From contig QCXZ01000041.1 of the NCBI GenBank assembly GCA_025024175.1, positions 44,015,786-44,079,785 on the forward strand: DNA of 64,000 nucleotides, read 5' to 3'. Position 1 is the stretch's first letter, and every line of letters starts with the position of its first letter. The notes beneath the pieces were generated by a model that saw only the letters and a list, made by a program, of their open reading frames with translations, was not told where the DNA came from and made no database searches. A program made the position numbers and the translations under genes. Source of the DNA: Rhyzopertha dominica (taxonomy: Eukaryota; Arthropoda; Insecta; Coleoptera; Bostrichidae). Below are positions 10,441 to 23,641 of the stretch, in pieces.

Positions 10441-13400
10441 GATTTTTCCTTCACTTGTTCTTCAAGTCTGTAACGTCTAACTATGCTTCAATATTTTTCT
10501 TTTATTTTCTTTTGTGTGGTCTACTATTTCTAAGTTCATCTTAACACAATATCAGGTAATTTAAACAAATCGCAGTATTACATTTTAAAGGTCTAATACA
10601 TTATTTTTTTATTCCACCAGCTGAAATTTCTGATTTCCTTCTTTGGAATGAATGTAGAATTCTTTTTATAAAAATAAAGGTGTTGTTCCTTAAAATCTAT
10701 AAAGAAAACCCTATTATAATCCCCAAAAAAACTCATGCTGATATTTTTTCCTTCCGTGATACTTCTTATAGAATGATATGGTCGGACGATATTTACCACT
10801 CTGGATGCAATACTTTCTTTTCAGCTTCTTTTATGAGCATAGATTTTATATGACACATTTCCAAAAAATTTTTTCCTAATCCGCAAACATGTACTTACTG
10901 ATATAGAATGGTTGCAAGTTTGCGTCCTACATAAAATTTTTTTAGTTTTTCCGGGATTCTTTTGAACTGGGTTGGACTAGGTACTCTTCCTTTTAGTAAA
11001 CCTTTTTTTAACCTTGTATTGTATCTTTCATTCTTACATTTTGACACAGTTGAACAAGTTCATTATTCATCTGCTTTGTTTTGGGTTGATTTAATATATA
11101 AACAGGTAAACTTTAAGAATCATGTAAACTAATATATGCCCTAACAATTTACACCCTTATATTATCACTTCTATCTGTAAATTACTGCATTCATTATACC
11201 GTTACTAATGGACTCATTTGTGATTACCATAACCAAACTGAACAACATCCGTCAATGCAGAAATGCATTAGTTCACGGGAATCAAAACTCGCCCGTATAA
11301 TGGCCGCTTATGCATCTATTTGACAGGTGATGTGAAGAGCACTCGCAGAACACCGGCGCAGATGCCGCAAGTTAAATGATGGTGTTCTAATTCTGCCGGT
11401 ACATCACACCCAAATATGATACAAGTGTAACGGTGCGTATCTCGGAAGTGACGTCACCGAGCAGGAAGCAGCTGCTAGGCCGCTGTTTATCAATGGGTGT
11501 TGCAGTTAAATGAGCAGTGAAAAATGACTCTGTTATGATTTAATTACGTAGATAGCAATTGTAACCGATTATGGTTAGAGCAGCAATTGATTCCAAAAGC
11601 TGTAGTTATAAAANGGCGGAAATTAAACATTTTGTGCGGTGTGAAGCAACACATTTTTAATGACAGCTCGTCTGTGTACACTAATGATGTGAAGTTTCTT
11701 CTTACTAAACAAAAGGCACTACCTAAAAGAAATTAGACGATAGGATATGCAGTGTTTAATTTGTTTTACAACTGAAATGTTGTTGATAAAATACAAAACT
11801 TATTGTAGGTACATAATTGACATAGTTACGCTTTTATAGTTGCGATCCCTATCTTAATTGAGTACAGAATTTCTTACCCGATATCCATAAAAGAACACAT
11901 TTATAAGTGGGCATGATGGAGTATATAAGAAAAACTTACAGTTGCTTAAAACTAAGTTGAGTGGGCATATATAATCGTTTAAATTGTTTTACCAATTACA
12001 GAGGTGTTCAATTGTTTACTAACCGTTGTTTGAAAGATTGTATTCCTTTACTTCCTTCTGTTCTTTACTGCTTTACTTGTCATGTCTGTTTAGACTGCTT
12101 TTCTTTAGAGATACAAGCACTGCCATGCTCTCCTTGGTCTTACTCATCTGGTAACGTTTTTCCACTAGTTTTCTGATCCAACAGTCTTGTTTATTATAAT
12201 ATATTTTCCAGTAAACACTAAATAGTTGACTTCATTAAGCTTCGCTTCTCTCGCTTCCTGCCCAGTCTCACATCGCACTTTGGGGTCATATTGTGAAAAT
12301 GCCTTTACGCCATCTAGTGGTGGCCTTGCAAACTACGCCCTAGGTTGGTACAGAGATCTAATTGCCGATTGCCCGGTCATTTTGTGAAGGTCACTGTGCG
12401 TCGGTGGCTTTATGAACTACGCGATGTTACGGTCGGTAAGTACAGGAAAGAGACCAACTAAATTATTTAACTGTTTTTTGGCACGTTCATATTAGCTCAA
12501 AATTAACTACCTTCCTTACCATGTATTTAAAAAACGCATGTCCACGTTAAACTAAAGATTCTATCAAAAATAGCACCAAAAACTTTTTTTTTTCATTTTT
12601 GTTACGGTGCGATCGTATCCTACTGTTTTTCCTTTCTTGTAGTTCAGTCTATATATTTCCTTATCTCCTTCTATTTCATAATGTCGTCTTCATTTGGTAG
12701 GTCGCTGTAACAGTTATGATTATCTTCTTGCCTGTCTTTTCTCCTATCCGGATACCAGAGTTCTTGTGATATTTCTCATTCATTCACTACTACGTTGTCG
12801 TCTGTCAGTATTTCTTCGTGTTTCTTTCGTTTGTATTTTCTTTTTTTGGATTGAACAGTAGATTATGACTCTAGAAGCTGTTTTTTATTCGTACTCTTCA
12901 TTGACTTAGCGTTCATCCAACGCCAACAATGTGTTAAGTGTTTTTTTGCTATTAGTAACCGTAACACTAACAGATACACTTATAAAATTATATAAAATTA
13001 TTTTTTATATTACGGGTAGAGAGAAAGATTTCATCTTATACTAGAGGATCTCTTTCTACACGGCATGTTGAAAGATTTTAACTGCTGTCGTTAATTTATG
13101 TGCTTTTGAATGCAACACTGCCGTGTGTCATTTTAATGCAAAAACTACCCGAGATCGAGCAATTAAAGTGTTTATGACCTGCTAATGTTCAACGAACATC
13201 CATTGCTCTACTGAACTCCAACAAAATAGAGGTGGGTAAGGTGTTATTACCTACTGCTACATGAATGACTACTGTTAATAAATTTCACGCAATGAGTTAC
13301 AGCAACATTTGCGAATGTTGTATACGAGCTACATTAATAAAACTATTAGGTGCGGTCGATAAATCTGAAACGCTGACTAAAATTAAGAAGATGTCGCATA

Positions 13401-14363
13401 TTTTGACATTTTTACCTATGATAGAAAAAAGTAAAAAAATACCAACGAAATCTATAGACAAAATCTTAAATATAAACGACAGCAATCAAGCTTGGCCCCA
13501 ATTTAATTTAAACATATCTTGATATGAGCGGATTAGTACGCATATGACGTGTATACTATTTCGTATATTGTTGGTTGCAGCAATAGCGTTTGCGGTTAAC
13601 TCATAAGCACGAACGCTGTTTAACTCTTTATTAGATGCATTCTATTTCTATGTTTGACTACAAAATATNAATTTGACTATGTCTTAGGACANTTGAATTC
13701 TTATTCAAACACTAAAATAATAATAACCATTTCATTTGTTTCCTCAAATTAGTAGCAATTTTTAGATAATTAAAATTTTACCAATTTATCTGTTTGTTGC
13801 ATTTTTGTACCTTAATGTTATTAGATAGCTGAATTTCTATGACACTTGAAACATTGCAAATACTATTTGTTTTCGTCCAATAGTTGTTATACTATGCTAC
13901 TAGAAGAGGTCGTACAGTCGCAAATGACGTTCTAACAGGAGAGTTCAGATTAGTGTAAGTATAATAGTATTAAATACTGATCAATTTGTTCCAATCCAAC
14001 TAACAGCAAGTGAAAATACCTCTTAACAGAAAAAATAATTTGAATATATTAGTTTTATCAAAACTTATTCTAATATTCCGTGTATTTTAGAAACCGGTCG
14101 CTGTTATTTGGTAATGATTAAACAGAGCGAATGCAGATCCTTTTTTTTTAGAAAACCCTTCGTATCAAAACAAAAATCAATCGCATTTTTAAGCTGAATT
14201 GGATGTGGGGCAGCAGGAATTTTTTTTTGTGAATTCCTCCGCTTATTTTTCTTCTCGACCTTCAAAAGATCATAAAAGACTTATGACTTTTTCAACTGAA
14301 CATCTGTTATCGTATATGTACCAGTAATTCCTTTCATAAAAAATCATCTGCCTTGGTTAATCC
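10441..14363. other. Gene-free A+T-rich sequence
   Basis: No motif-bearing frame. 11220-11480 and 12240-12440 are less A+T-rich. 12497-12580 is a copy of a dispersed repeat also at 45840-45925. Confidence 0.5.
12497..12580 (+). repeat. Dispersed repeat, copy 1
   Basis: AAATTAACTA, CATGTATTTAA and GCATGTCCACGT line up in the same order and orientation with 45840-45925. Origin unknown, possibly the end of a DNA transposon. Confidence 0.5.
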
Positions 14364-14425
14364 ACTCTGACTATACAACTAATTTCGCCCTTTAGGGACT
14401 CATCAGGTAAGGGTACAGAGTAAAA
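14364..14425 (-). ncRNA. Hammerhead ribozyme motif with canonical core
   Basis: On the minus strand: CTGATGA, then GTCC-CTAAA-GGGC (stem II), then GAAA (core 14406 down to 14383). Next comes a short stem III (AUUA/UAGU with one G-U wobble and a 6-base loop) and GTC at 14371-14369, the preferred cleavage triplet. Every invariant core base is present. Stem I pairing around it is poor, so activity is doubtful. No PLE coding sequence is recognisable next to it; an inverted repeat at 14471-14692 follows on the plus strand. Confidence 0.65.
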
Positions 14426-14470
14426 TGACTAAATCAGACCGTCGCCGTAACCGCGGCATGTGGACTCGTA

Positions 14471-14692
14471 TGTAAGAGAGCTATGCTCTCAGTGCTATCT
14501 AAGCGGAACTCTGCAAGTTAGGTAATCTGTAACTGTGACAGACACCGACCTAATGCAGGTTCCTGTCGATGGCATCGAAAAAGCTCTCCATAAGGAAGAT
14601 AAAATAAAGATAAAAAGAAAATATCACAGTTATAAACCACCTAGTTCGCAGAGTTCCGCTTAGATGGCACTGAGGGTATCAGCTTTCTTACA
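14471..14692. repeat. Inverted repeat, arms of about 45-70 bp
   Basis: ATCTAAGCGGAACTCTGC (14497-14514) is perfectly complementary to 14648-14665. Weaker pairing extends both ways (TGTAAGA-AGCT outside, AACTGTGA inside). It could be a hairpin transposon or part of the repeat that carries the neighbouring hammerhead. Confidence 0.8.
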
Positions 14693-15860
14693 AAACCTAT
14701 GATGCTTTTTTAGTCGCTGTTTTTGACATTCTTAAGAATATTGATCTACTAATAGTTTTAAACATAAGCTGATATTCAACTTTTTTGAATGTAACAAGAC
14801 TTTAATAATGTTTCCAAAGAGTTAGATGCAAAAGTCCTTCACTATTGATTGTGGTATGATTTGCGTTACATTTATGTCATAGTGGTAGTACAAGTTTTAG
14901 TCCGGAACCCAAAACTACTTGCAAGAATTTTCCTAATTTCTGTTTACTACAATAGATGCAATGTAACATATAATTATTGTTAATAAGACACATGGCTTGC
15001 TTATGTCAGTATTTTAAGTACTAAAAAGACATCTGATAAAGTCGGATATTTGACAAGAGAAAGTTGCTAACAAACAAAGGTCAAATGTATTTGTACTTCA
15101 TACTACAGTTTCTTGTCAGATACTTCTTATGGGGTACAACTTGCCATTGTTGTCTTTTTAAATTGGAGTAAAAAGAGTGTAAACCAAACGAATATTTATC
15201 ATCGTTTTTGTTTTTCCCGTCTCTACAACCTCCTGTTTCCCAGCGCTCTATAATATTTTATAAATACACATGAAACAGGAGGGCATTAACTCATTACACA
15301 ATTTCTTTATAGTTCATTAAAAGCTAACACCTATTTAATAACTGGCGCGTGGCCAATCTTAAGACCTGTGCGACACATCTGTCGTGTGTTCCGGTGTATG
15401 ACACACAAAACCAACAGCTCCATCCGCCCCCGCACCCCACGTTCGAAAGCTACTTATGGACAATTTGGATGCCCCGGTCTGCTCCTCCTTCTTGCATCCC
15501 GACGGTGTGCTTGCTTTGTTGCCGATAATACGATTTTACCGTTAGATCTAGCTAAAAAAGTTTTATCGTCTTCATGTGTGGTGTGGTGATGATAGAAATC
15601 TAATGTCTAGTTATTGATTGAATAAAGCCATTTTGACTGGCATACTATCAAAAACGGCTAACCATAAATAGGACATTTGGCAATCCTAATTGAAGTGAAC
15701 CTTTTGAAAATCGAAATAAACTTATTGGTTGCGCTCTGGATACAGGTATGGTCTGGTAGCTCTTTGCCATTGTTGATAATAGTCGGATAACAATGTAAAT
15801 GAAGAAACTGGATGAATGATGATCATTTGAGTAATTTAAGCATTCGCCCCTTGGTCCACT
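14693..15860. other. Gene-free; one G+C-richer block
   Basis: 15340-15540 is unusually G+C-rich for the window. Its 73-codon plus-strand frame has no recognisable domain. The rest is A+T-rich without signal. Confidence 0.45.
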
Positions 15861-15869
15861 CGAGGTAAT

Positions 15870-16900
15870 ATGAGGGCCGTTTAGTCATTAAAAAGAAAGC
15901 GTCGGCTAAATCTTTTTATCAGTTTTGACAGCTTTTCCGCCCTCCTGGTTTTCTGATTTGCTGAAAAGGCTGGTGTTGAAGATAAGTAGGAGATTAAATT
16001 CCTTGCTTACTCTCTCTGTTACTTTTGGTTCCTGCACTCAAACTTCAAACAGATAGCGATCTGGAGCGGTCTTATCTGTTATGTCTTTAGCAGCTTTGCT
16101 CAAGTGCGGTAGAATGAGTACGTCGTAGGTGTGTCCAGTGGTGAAAGAGATCTGTAAATAGTTTTTCAGAATCGAAAATAACTTTTTTATTGTTCTTTGT
16201 GTAAGGTTTTGTCATCTAGGAGAAGACTAATGCCTCTTCCTAGGGCTGATAAACCATGGGATAATTGTTTTTATATTTGTAAATGAGATTTATTTCTTTT
16301 CACTTGGAATGTAAGTAATATATTCAGGAATTCTGTGTTTATTTTTGGAGGTAACGAGCCTTCACAGTTAGAAGAAATGCCAGGAATGTCGATCCGCTTG
16401 TCCCTATTTAAAATCCCATTGTTTAAAATATGTTTCCAACGATAGCTAAGTGCATTATTTAATAGAGAACTTGTTATCCTTTTTATTTTTGGGGTCGTCT
16501 CCTGTAAGTTGTAACCACACCTCGTCCATTTATGCATCAGTGTTATGTATATCTAAAACCTCAACGTTTGGGAGTAATTCGGGCGAGCTGAATGGGCAGA
16601 AATGTCTATTTCGTTGTTAGATGCAAGTTGTCGATCGATGCTTTCGCTACGTCGGTTGGCGTCGGGATATTTAACCACCCGGGCTACGGTAATCCCCGTT
16701 CTTCTTGGAGCTACCGCTATTGTAAGTTGAGCGTGCTCGAGATCTGCTTGCAGAATAACGTCTACCTTACTAGAACGAAAGCTACTCCTGCTTTTATGGC
16801 GGGAAATATTCCGAGATCTATGTCTCCTAGCACGTTTTTTTATACTTGTGCAACCTATCTTCTAACTTATTTAATCGTTTCCATACATCACGCCTATAAA
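15870..16900 (-). pseudogene. Retroelement Gag-like ORF pseudogene (unclassified)
   Basis: Minus-strand reading across frames gives, in order, LEDRLHKYKK, an Arg/Ser-rich stretch (HRSRNISRHKSRSSFRSS), YRWKHILNNGI, LPPKINTEFLNI, FQVKRNKSHLQI, QLSHGLSALGRGISLLLDD, KLFTDLFHHW, and ILPHLSKAAKDITDK with PDRYLF. This order (RW..IL..G, PP/AP-K-L/I-N, K-R, LL.D, YLFG) matches Gag-like first ORFs found in insect retroelements, possibly DIRS- or gypsy-related. Many stops and shifts; clearly dead. The longest single frame is 16271-16537. A 160-codon plus-strand frame at 16592-17074 overlaps it and looks spurious. Confidence 0.5.
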
Positions 16901-17264
16901 CGTCGTCCGACTCGCTACTTGACGCGTCATTTTTGTATTATGCTGGAAAGGATAGTTTATGCGGGCTACATGTATTACTTACTTGTTAAGTCAGCTGTAA
17001 NTAATAGTANTTTAACACCACAAAGAAGATACGCATGTACACGCAGACTGCATGAAACTAAGAATGATCTGTAAACACCTTGGTAGCCAAGTAATGGGTA
17101 ATAACCCACTGGACAATTTTTTTTATTGTATAATATTAAAAAAAATGTGCACCTGGCATTACCATCAGCATACTACATAGTGATATATTCGGATTCGATG
17201 CTTCATATAAGTACGATCTTACCTTACAGGTAAGTTTGATCGGTTAATTGCATACAAACCTATT
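16901..17264. other. Short gene-free gap
   Basis: A+T-rich, with two isolated N bases near 17000. Nothing recognised. Confidence 0.45.
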
Positions 17265-17745
17265 TCATTTTTCCACATAATACCCGTTCAATTCTGTGCA
17301 CTTTTCGTAACGCTGCACCAGCTTCTTCAACCCCTTTTGTGGTCCTCTTCGTTTGGGTTGTCGCACAAGACACTGTTTGAAGTGTAAGAAGATCGGGACT
17401 GTAAGGTGGGTGATTAAAAAGCTCCCAGTATCGTCAACCTTCTCCTTGGTTGTGGCAACGAAATGGGAGCGAACATTGTTGTGGATGAGGACTATTCCTC
17501 TCGACAATTTTCCTAGTTTGGTCAGCGATTCGCGATACGTAGCAACTGTAATTGTTGTCTCACATTCCATGAATTCAACCATAACAACGCCCTTATCACC
17601 CCAGACAGCGGTAGCCATCATATTTGAGACGAGTAATGTTTTCCGGTTTTGGTGAAGTTGAATGGCGACATTGCATTGACTGTTATGTGGTTCTGGGGCG
17701 TCGTAGAATATTCCACAATGTGGGAAAATAATTCATCCCTGACTT
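17265..17745 (-). pseudogene. mariner transposase remnant, C-terminal half
   Basis: Minus strand. MMATAVWGDKGVVMVEF corresponds to the MATVFWD..G mariner block, and LIHNNVRSH to the HDNARPH block. It ends LKKLVQRYEKCTELNGYYVEK plus stop, the usual mariner C-terminus. The second catalytic Asp reads Asn, and the SPDLAPSDY stretch with the third Asp is deleted between THLTVPI and FLHFKQCL. Upstream of the 118-codon frame a piece in another frame (EYSTTPQNHIT) continues the homology. No N-terminal helix-turn-helix found. Inactive. Confidence 0.85.
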
Positions 17746-17920
17746 GTAAACAACGATCCAAAAAATACCTGCAAAAGTTATTGGAGAATATCAAAAATAA
17801 AATTTGAACTTCAACACCGGGCCTGTATCTTTCTTAGTATCAACTTTTGGACTAAGAAGTTTACTTAAATGATTTTATTTTGGTCTAAGGAACATGTGGT
17901 AGAAGAGTCTTAAGGCCCTT

Positions 17921-17937
17921 TAGGGACACCCTGTATA
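17921..17937. repeat. GGGACACCCTGTATA terminal-repeat-like end
   Basis: This is the same end sequence as the fold-back element at 57745-59260. It could be the terminus of the mariner relic to its left or of an unrelated small transposon. Confidence 0.5.
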
Positions 17938-20900
17938 TCTGTACATGATGTGCCATGCTTCTGTATGTTATCATTAGATCTTGTAATATAATAAAAAGGT
18001 CCTGACATTTATAATTACTTGCTAATCACATCAGGCCGGCCGTACATGAAATCCACTCAGAACCTCACCAAACCTCACTGCTGCTTTGTGTCAAAAGTCG
18101 CCATTTTACTTCGTAATGTCAAAATATCAATCAATTGCGGTAGACTATATATCTAGGGACTTTACTTCTTAGTACGCTCACTGAATCTTGATAGGTATAG
18201 ATGTATAATCTTTTGCCGTATATATAGTTTCTGATCCAGGTTGATAGATTATTATGTATAGATAAGGTGGCCTCAAATCTAGGATAACGTCACGAGCTGT
18301 ATGAGAGTATTTAACAATTCTGTCGTTCGTATAAAACGATCAACAAGCGGTTGATCGTTTTTCTGCCTACAAAGCATTAAAATTTGTTAGATTATTGTTT
18401 AGAGCGTACTATTACCGTACCAAATATACTATAACTTTTTGCTGACAATGGACGTTCAATCAAAATGCTGAGAATTTCAACGCTCATTGCTATAGAATTT
18501 CAATATTCAGATGCTAGGGATAATAAGTACACACAAGGACTAAATAAAAAAGCCACACCCGAAATGCGCTGTTCAAATGCGACTATTTTATTCACAAGAA
18601 ATGTCAAAAGTTGTTTATTCAATTTGACACGATCTGCAAACAAAGAGTTAACCGTACCTTATCTTGGCTAATGATTTTTGTTTAAATTTGTTATTATAAT
18701 TATAGTTTCATATCGATTGATCTTGGGGATAAGTAGAGAGCTATTTGAACAATATTATGGGTATTTATTGAAAAAAAAGTATTGACCTAAATTGTTGTAT
18801 TATTATTTTTCAAACAAAATATTTTTGTTTAACATCCCGTAAATGACACGCAATAAAAATGTTTAATCCGATATGCAATTAAAGTAGCCAATGAAAAAGT
18901 AATGTAGACATTAAAAAATAATCCATTACGTCAATTTAACCAAAAAAAGACAATTACTTTAAAAAAAGTGTATATTTGATGAATGAATTTATTCCAACTC
19001 GATTTATGTTTGTATAAACTTTTTTATAGTATCTCGGGAGCATTACCTGACTTATTGTAATCAAGTTTTATAAAATTATTGGATGGGAAACGTATTATGT
19101 AAATATAATAAGTACTTGTTTTTTGTTAACAGATAAAACAATGATGTTCTTAATACGAGAGCACTTAATTAAACTGTTTGTACCTAAAGTATTAACTGCA
19201 TCTTCTTNGTGGCAAAAACGACTGATTTATCGGGACTAGCAGGTTAACGGTCACTCGCCAGGACAAGTCTAGACGGACAAATAAGATAATGACAAAGCGC
19301 TCCAAACAACTGGAATTTTCTCAAGTACCAAAAAAATATATCAAATGATTGTTCTGCATTAGGTGTTAGGTGGAAACTACATTTGCATCTCAGTATTTAA
19401 AAATATTTATAAGTACAGAAAGGAAAAAAGCGCCATTACCTTTGTTAAGTAAATTTAAAATCAAACAAAAGTTATCACCATCAATTAAAAAATCATGGAT
19501 TGCGCAAAACTTATTGTTTTAGCGTTGATTTAAATATTTACAAGTCAATTTTTGTGAGCAAATGATATTTAGGTACTACAACTGAATTTTTTCAACAGTA
19601 CCATTGTGTTTTTTTATATGCTGTAAACTTAATGTATGTTGATTTTTACCTATTTTTATACTGACATGACTTTTTACTCAATGCTACGAAAGTATGCGGT
19701 TTCATAGATCCAGATGCACGTGAATATGGCAACAACGCTTACAGGTAGACTGCCAAGAACCGAAACCTCGAATGCGACGTGTGTTATTACAACAACGGGT
19801 GAAATTTCTGTCTACCTGGAATTAGAACTGACATGGGTTAGCAGTTCTCTATTGAGATCGTTGAAACTTGTTCTAGATAAAAGTTTATTTTATAGTATAT
19901 CGTTATATGGTGTCCCATCGTGTTCTTGAAATTCTTTAACTACAAAAGATATTCTTTAAAGATGTTAATAATTTAATAGTAGGTTTAGTAATACCTGTAC
20001 TAATTAGTAGTAATAATATACGATTAGTACCGTACAGAATTCAATACCTGCGAATAAAGTACAATTTCACAGATGGGAAATCATTTATGGTTTTTGCCAA
20101 CAAAGTAGATAAACATATGAAATACATTTAAATTAACCTTTATTGGGCCAGTCGATAGAGCCGATCAATTCACTTCAATTTCAAAAGTTTTCAAACATCA
20201 GTGATAAAATTGTGCAAAAATAAAAACCAACTAGTCCTATAAAATTTTGAATGCCTCTACGATGACAGGTGCATTGTTTAAATTCCAAAAAAAAAAGGCT
20301 TTTTTACTTAATTTTTTACATAGAAAACTGCATAAGTTCTGCCAAGTTGGAGTAACATTTTTAATAATGTTTTACAACGTGTATTAAGTTCATTCAAAAG
20401 TTAGGGAACTTTGTTTTACAAATTTGATAGAAGCGCGTAAAACTGATTAATATCTTTCTATGAATTGATGATGAAATATTATGATACTGCCATATTTAAT
20501 GCATAAAATCATTGAAATGAAAAAATAATAAAAGTTTTTATATCTTCGTGGCATATAAAGAAAATATAGGTCTCAGTGTATCTGTAGTTTGCAACCTCGT
20601 ACGCAAGATGGAACCCTTATACAGGATAGGGCATAGGAACCAATTGTATTTTATTTATCGTTAACAAAGTACGTACTTGGTGATCGTTTGATAAAACTGT
20701 TCATTTCGCCTAATATAGATTATGTAAAATAAACAGTAAACGCCTTATCGTCAAAAGTCATTATTTAGATTTTGAACAATCAAGATATGAGATCTACGTA
20801 TGCGATTATTTTTCCAAACAAACCTTTCGAGTATAAAAATTGTTAAATATTTTATCATAAGAATTACTCTACAAGTGACGTACTTTGAATTACACTAAAC

Positions 20901-22498
20901 TTATTCATTTCCTACTTAATACAGTTTCGGAAATTCGAATAACACTGACAAATTGTCTACTCAAACTTCTGCTTTTTTGGTGAAGTTGCAAATTCATTAT
21001 AACTTTGTTGCTAGTAATACCATCTTCATTTACAACCTAAATAAATTGTTCCGAAGAAAAAATGTTTAAACTACATTTTGCGTTTCCGTAATATTTGCAT
21101 TTATTGTTTATTGGTAAATGTAAAATGCTATTTCTTAAACTTTACAAGTATGCAAAGCTTTTGTAATTTCAGTAAGAAAATATTGCGCAATTTCATTAAA
21201 TATCAATTTTCAACATGTTTCGTTTGGAAAAATGGTTGCAAAATCAGAGTTACATATCGTCCGAACGTTCTATAAGACCTACTGCAGTTTGCAATTATAG
21301 TTAATTTTTTTGTACATCGTGTCTAATTCTATTGGTCCTTATGTATTTTTTTTAATCTGAAAGTTCTTCGAAGGTCAATTTATTATTTATGTACAATATC
21401 TAACAGTTTGAGGTAATCGAACCTTGCAGACTTTGAAATATCTATAAATTAAAGGTTCTAAATCCATAAGCATTTGCAAAATCAAACAGTATAAATTGCA
21501 AATACCCACATTTGTTACAGCTTTTATATGAATTAATCCAGTCAAAGCCCGACCAACGGGTGTACGCGAGACAACTGATCGATAAGCTGGATACATGCAT
21601 GATTATTTTCACGTGATTACATTCCCGTTGGTCAAATCAGCTCCCTGTATAATCTTGCACCAAAGGGCTTACACTCTTTGATGGGGTGAATTTCAAAATG
21701 TTGTTATACCTGTTAATTTGTATATTAATTACACGGTAAAAATAATAACACCTAGTACTTACCTGTCACATTTTAATAAATTGTAGCACACTTTTTTTAA
21801 AACAAAATCCATTTTTTTTCATCCTCATGAATGAATTGATTTTTCTATTATCTGGATTTTCTTCTTTTTTTTTTTAAAGAAATAGGCGATAATTACACCT
21901 TATTTCCCACAGCCTGATTGTTTCTTTACATCATAGTTACAGATTTGTAAAGTGTAAAGAAAAAACCTGACGAGTCATAAAAACCATGTAAAAGAAAGGT
22001 AAACATGAAGCATATAATTCTGTATTTGCTGAAAATAATCACTGGAATTTTGTTCAAGAGCAAGGTCTTATTTTTCTGTTGAATGGAACTTTCCCATCAC
22101 CCATGCCTTTTGATGGAAGTCATGACGTCTCCACTGTCTGGCCGAAGTTCTGATGGTCTTACAAATGCTTTCAAACGTGTATTTCCCACATGAACCGTTT
22201 CTGTACTATAGAAAAAACGTCGATGTGACAAATTCCATGGACGTAGTGCAACATACTACCCAGAACGCTTTTATAACAATTACAGAACCTCTTTCGTCCC
22301 ATCAGCTACAGCCATACCGTAGGGCAAAACACAATGTGCGCATAATTGACTACTATAATACCTTAATCATTTGATTTCATTGAGGGCTTTAGTAATAAAG
22401 TTGACCACACTCCCTTTAAATAACACCATAGATTTCTTTGTCAATATGTGGTATTCACTCACATTGACATTTTTTTGAAGAACAGTGTTCTTTTAATA

Positions 22499-22665
22499 TG
22501 GTATAAAATACTTTCTGTAATAAATATGTTTTGTGACACTAAAGGCATGCTAATGCCAATTCCAAAATGTTTCTTTTTTTTGTGTGGAGTTTTAATACCC
22601 TAAAAAGCTCAGTGTAAATTGGCGGATGATAACGCCCATTTTTAAACGCAACATACCAGTGGCAT
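22499..22665 (+). repeat. Dispersed repeat, partner of 53328-53490
   Basis: About 165 bases align in the same orientation with 53328-53490. Shared words include GGTATAA, ATATGTTTTGTGA, GCTAATGC(C/T)AATTCCAAAAT, GAGTTTTAAT, TGTAAATTGGCGG and AACGCCC. The partner sits inside a terminal-inverted-repeat element, so this is probably an internal fragment of the same family. Confidence 0.75.
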
Positions 22666-23641
22666 CTCGTGACAGTATCTACTGTGTTGGCAGTAAAAAC
22701 TTTGGCCCTCTCTAGTTGGTCAATACTATTTATTTATAAATTAAAAAATATTTTTTTGTATCTTTTAATTTTGCTTTTAATTTTACTCGCTATCAACCAG
22801 TCGCATTTATCAAACCACGGCTCAGAAAATCCTCTATTCGAACTACCCGTTGAACTGCTCTGTACCTATACTAAATTTAACATTCTGGAATAAGAGTGAG
22901 GCAAATTTTTAGTTACAACTTAATCGCCATAGAAAACAATTAAAAAAAACTGCTTTTTAAAATAAATTCCTCCACATCCCCTTTTTGATTCGCAACTTCC
23001 TGTATTTATTTCCACAATGGAAATAAATTACCTACCTCATCCTTTTAAATCTTCTTTAAAACACTACCACAATCAACCTCAAGCTTGCTATATCTAACAC
23101 CTAAGTGATCAGAGTTTTCATGTATTGATAAACACGCAGTATCCAGTGCTCAGTGAAAAGTACCCCAGATTAGATTGCACACACTTTTTAGTTTTCGCAA
23201 GCTGCAATACACTTTTAAGCATTGGGATATTTCCCTCGAAGCGCTTTCATATCAACATGATATCGAACGTTTCTAGCTCTAAGCAAACTTATAAGTTGTA
23301 CAGGAAATATTTAATGCAAAGTGAAGAATAACTTGCCGACGGATAAATTTGCTGATAAATAAAAACAAAAGGGGGAAAAGATATATTAATTTGAGATTAA
23401 AAACTGTTGTGAATTGGTAACTGCGCTCAAAAGCATCAATTTTACAACACACAAACCATTTCGTCAGAATAAACATGTTAACCTGTTCTAATCGTCTATA
23501 TTTTTTTCTTTCCAATGCCTCAATTGGGTATTTGCCATGTATTTATATTTTATTATATTGCATATTAATAGGTAGCATCTTATAAATTCGAAAAAATGTA
23601 TCATAAGGTGTATTTTTAATATTAAAAGTGTGAATATTTAA

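Noticed and set aside
16592..17074. 160-codon plus-strand open frame
   Set aside because: It lies partly over the minus-strand Gag-like pseudogene, has no domain and contains two N codons.
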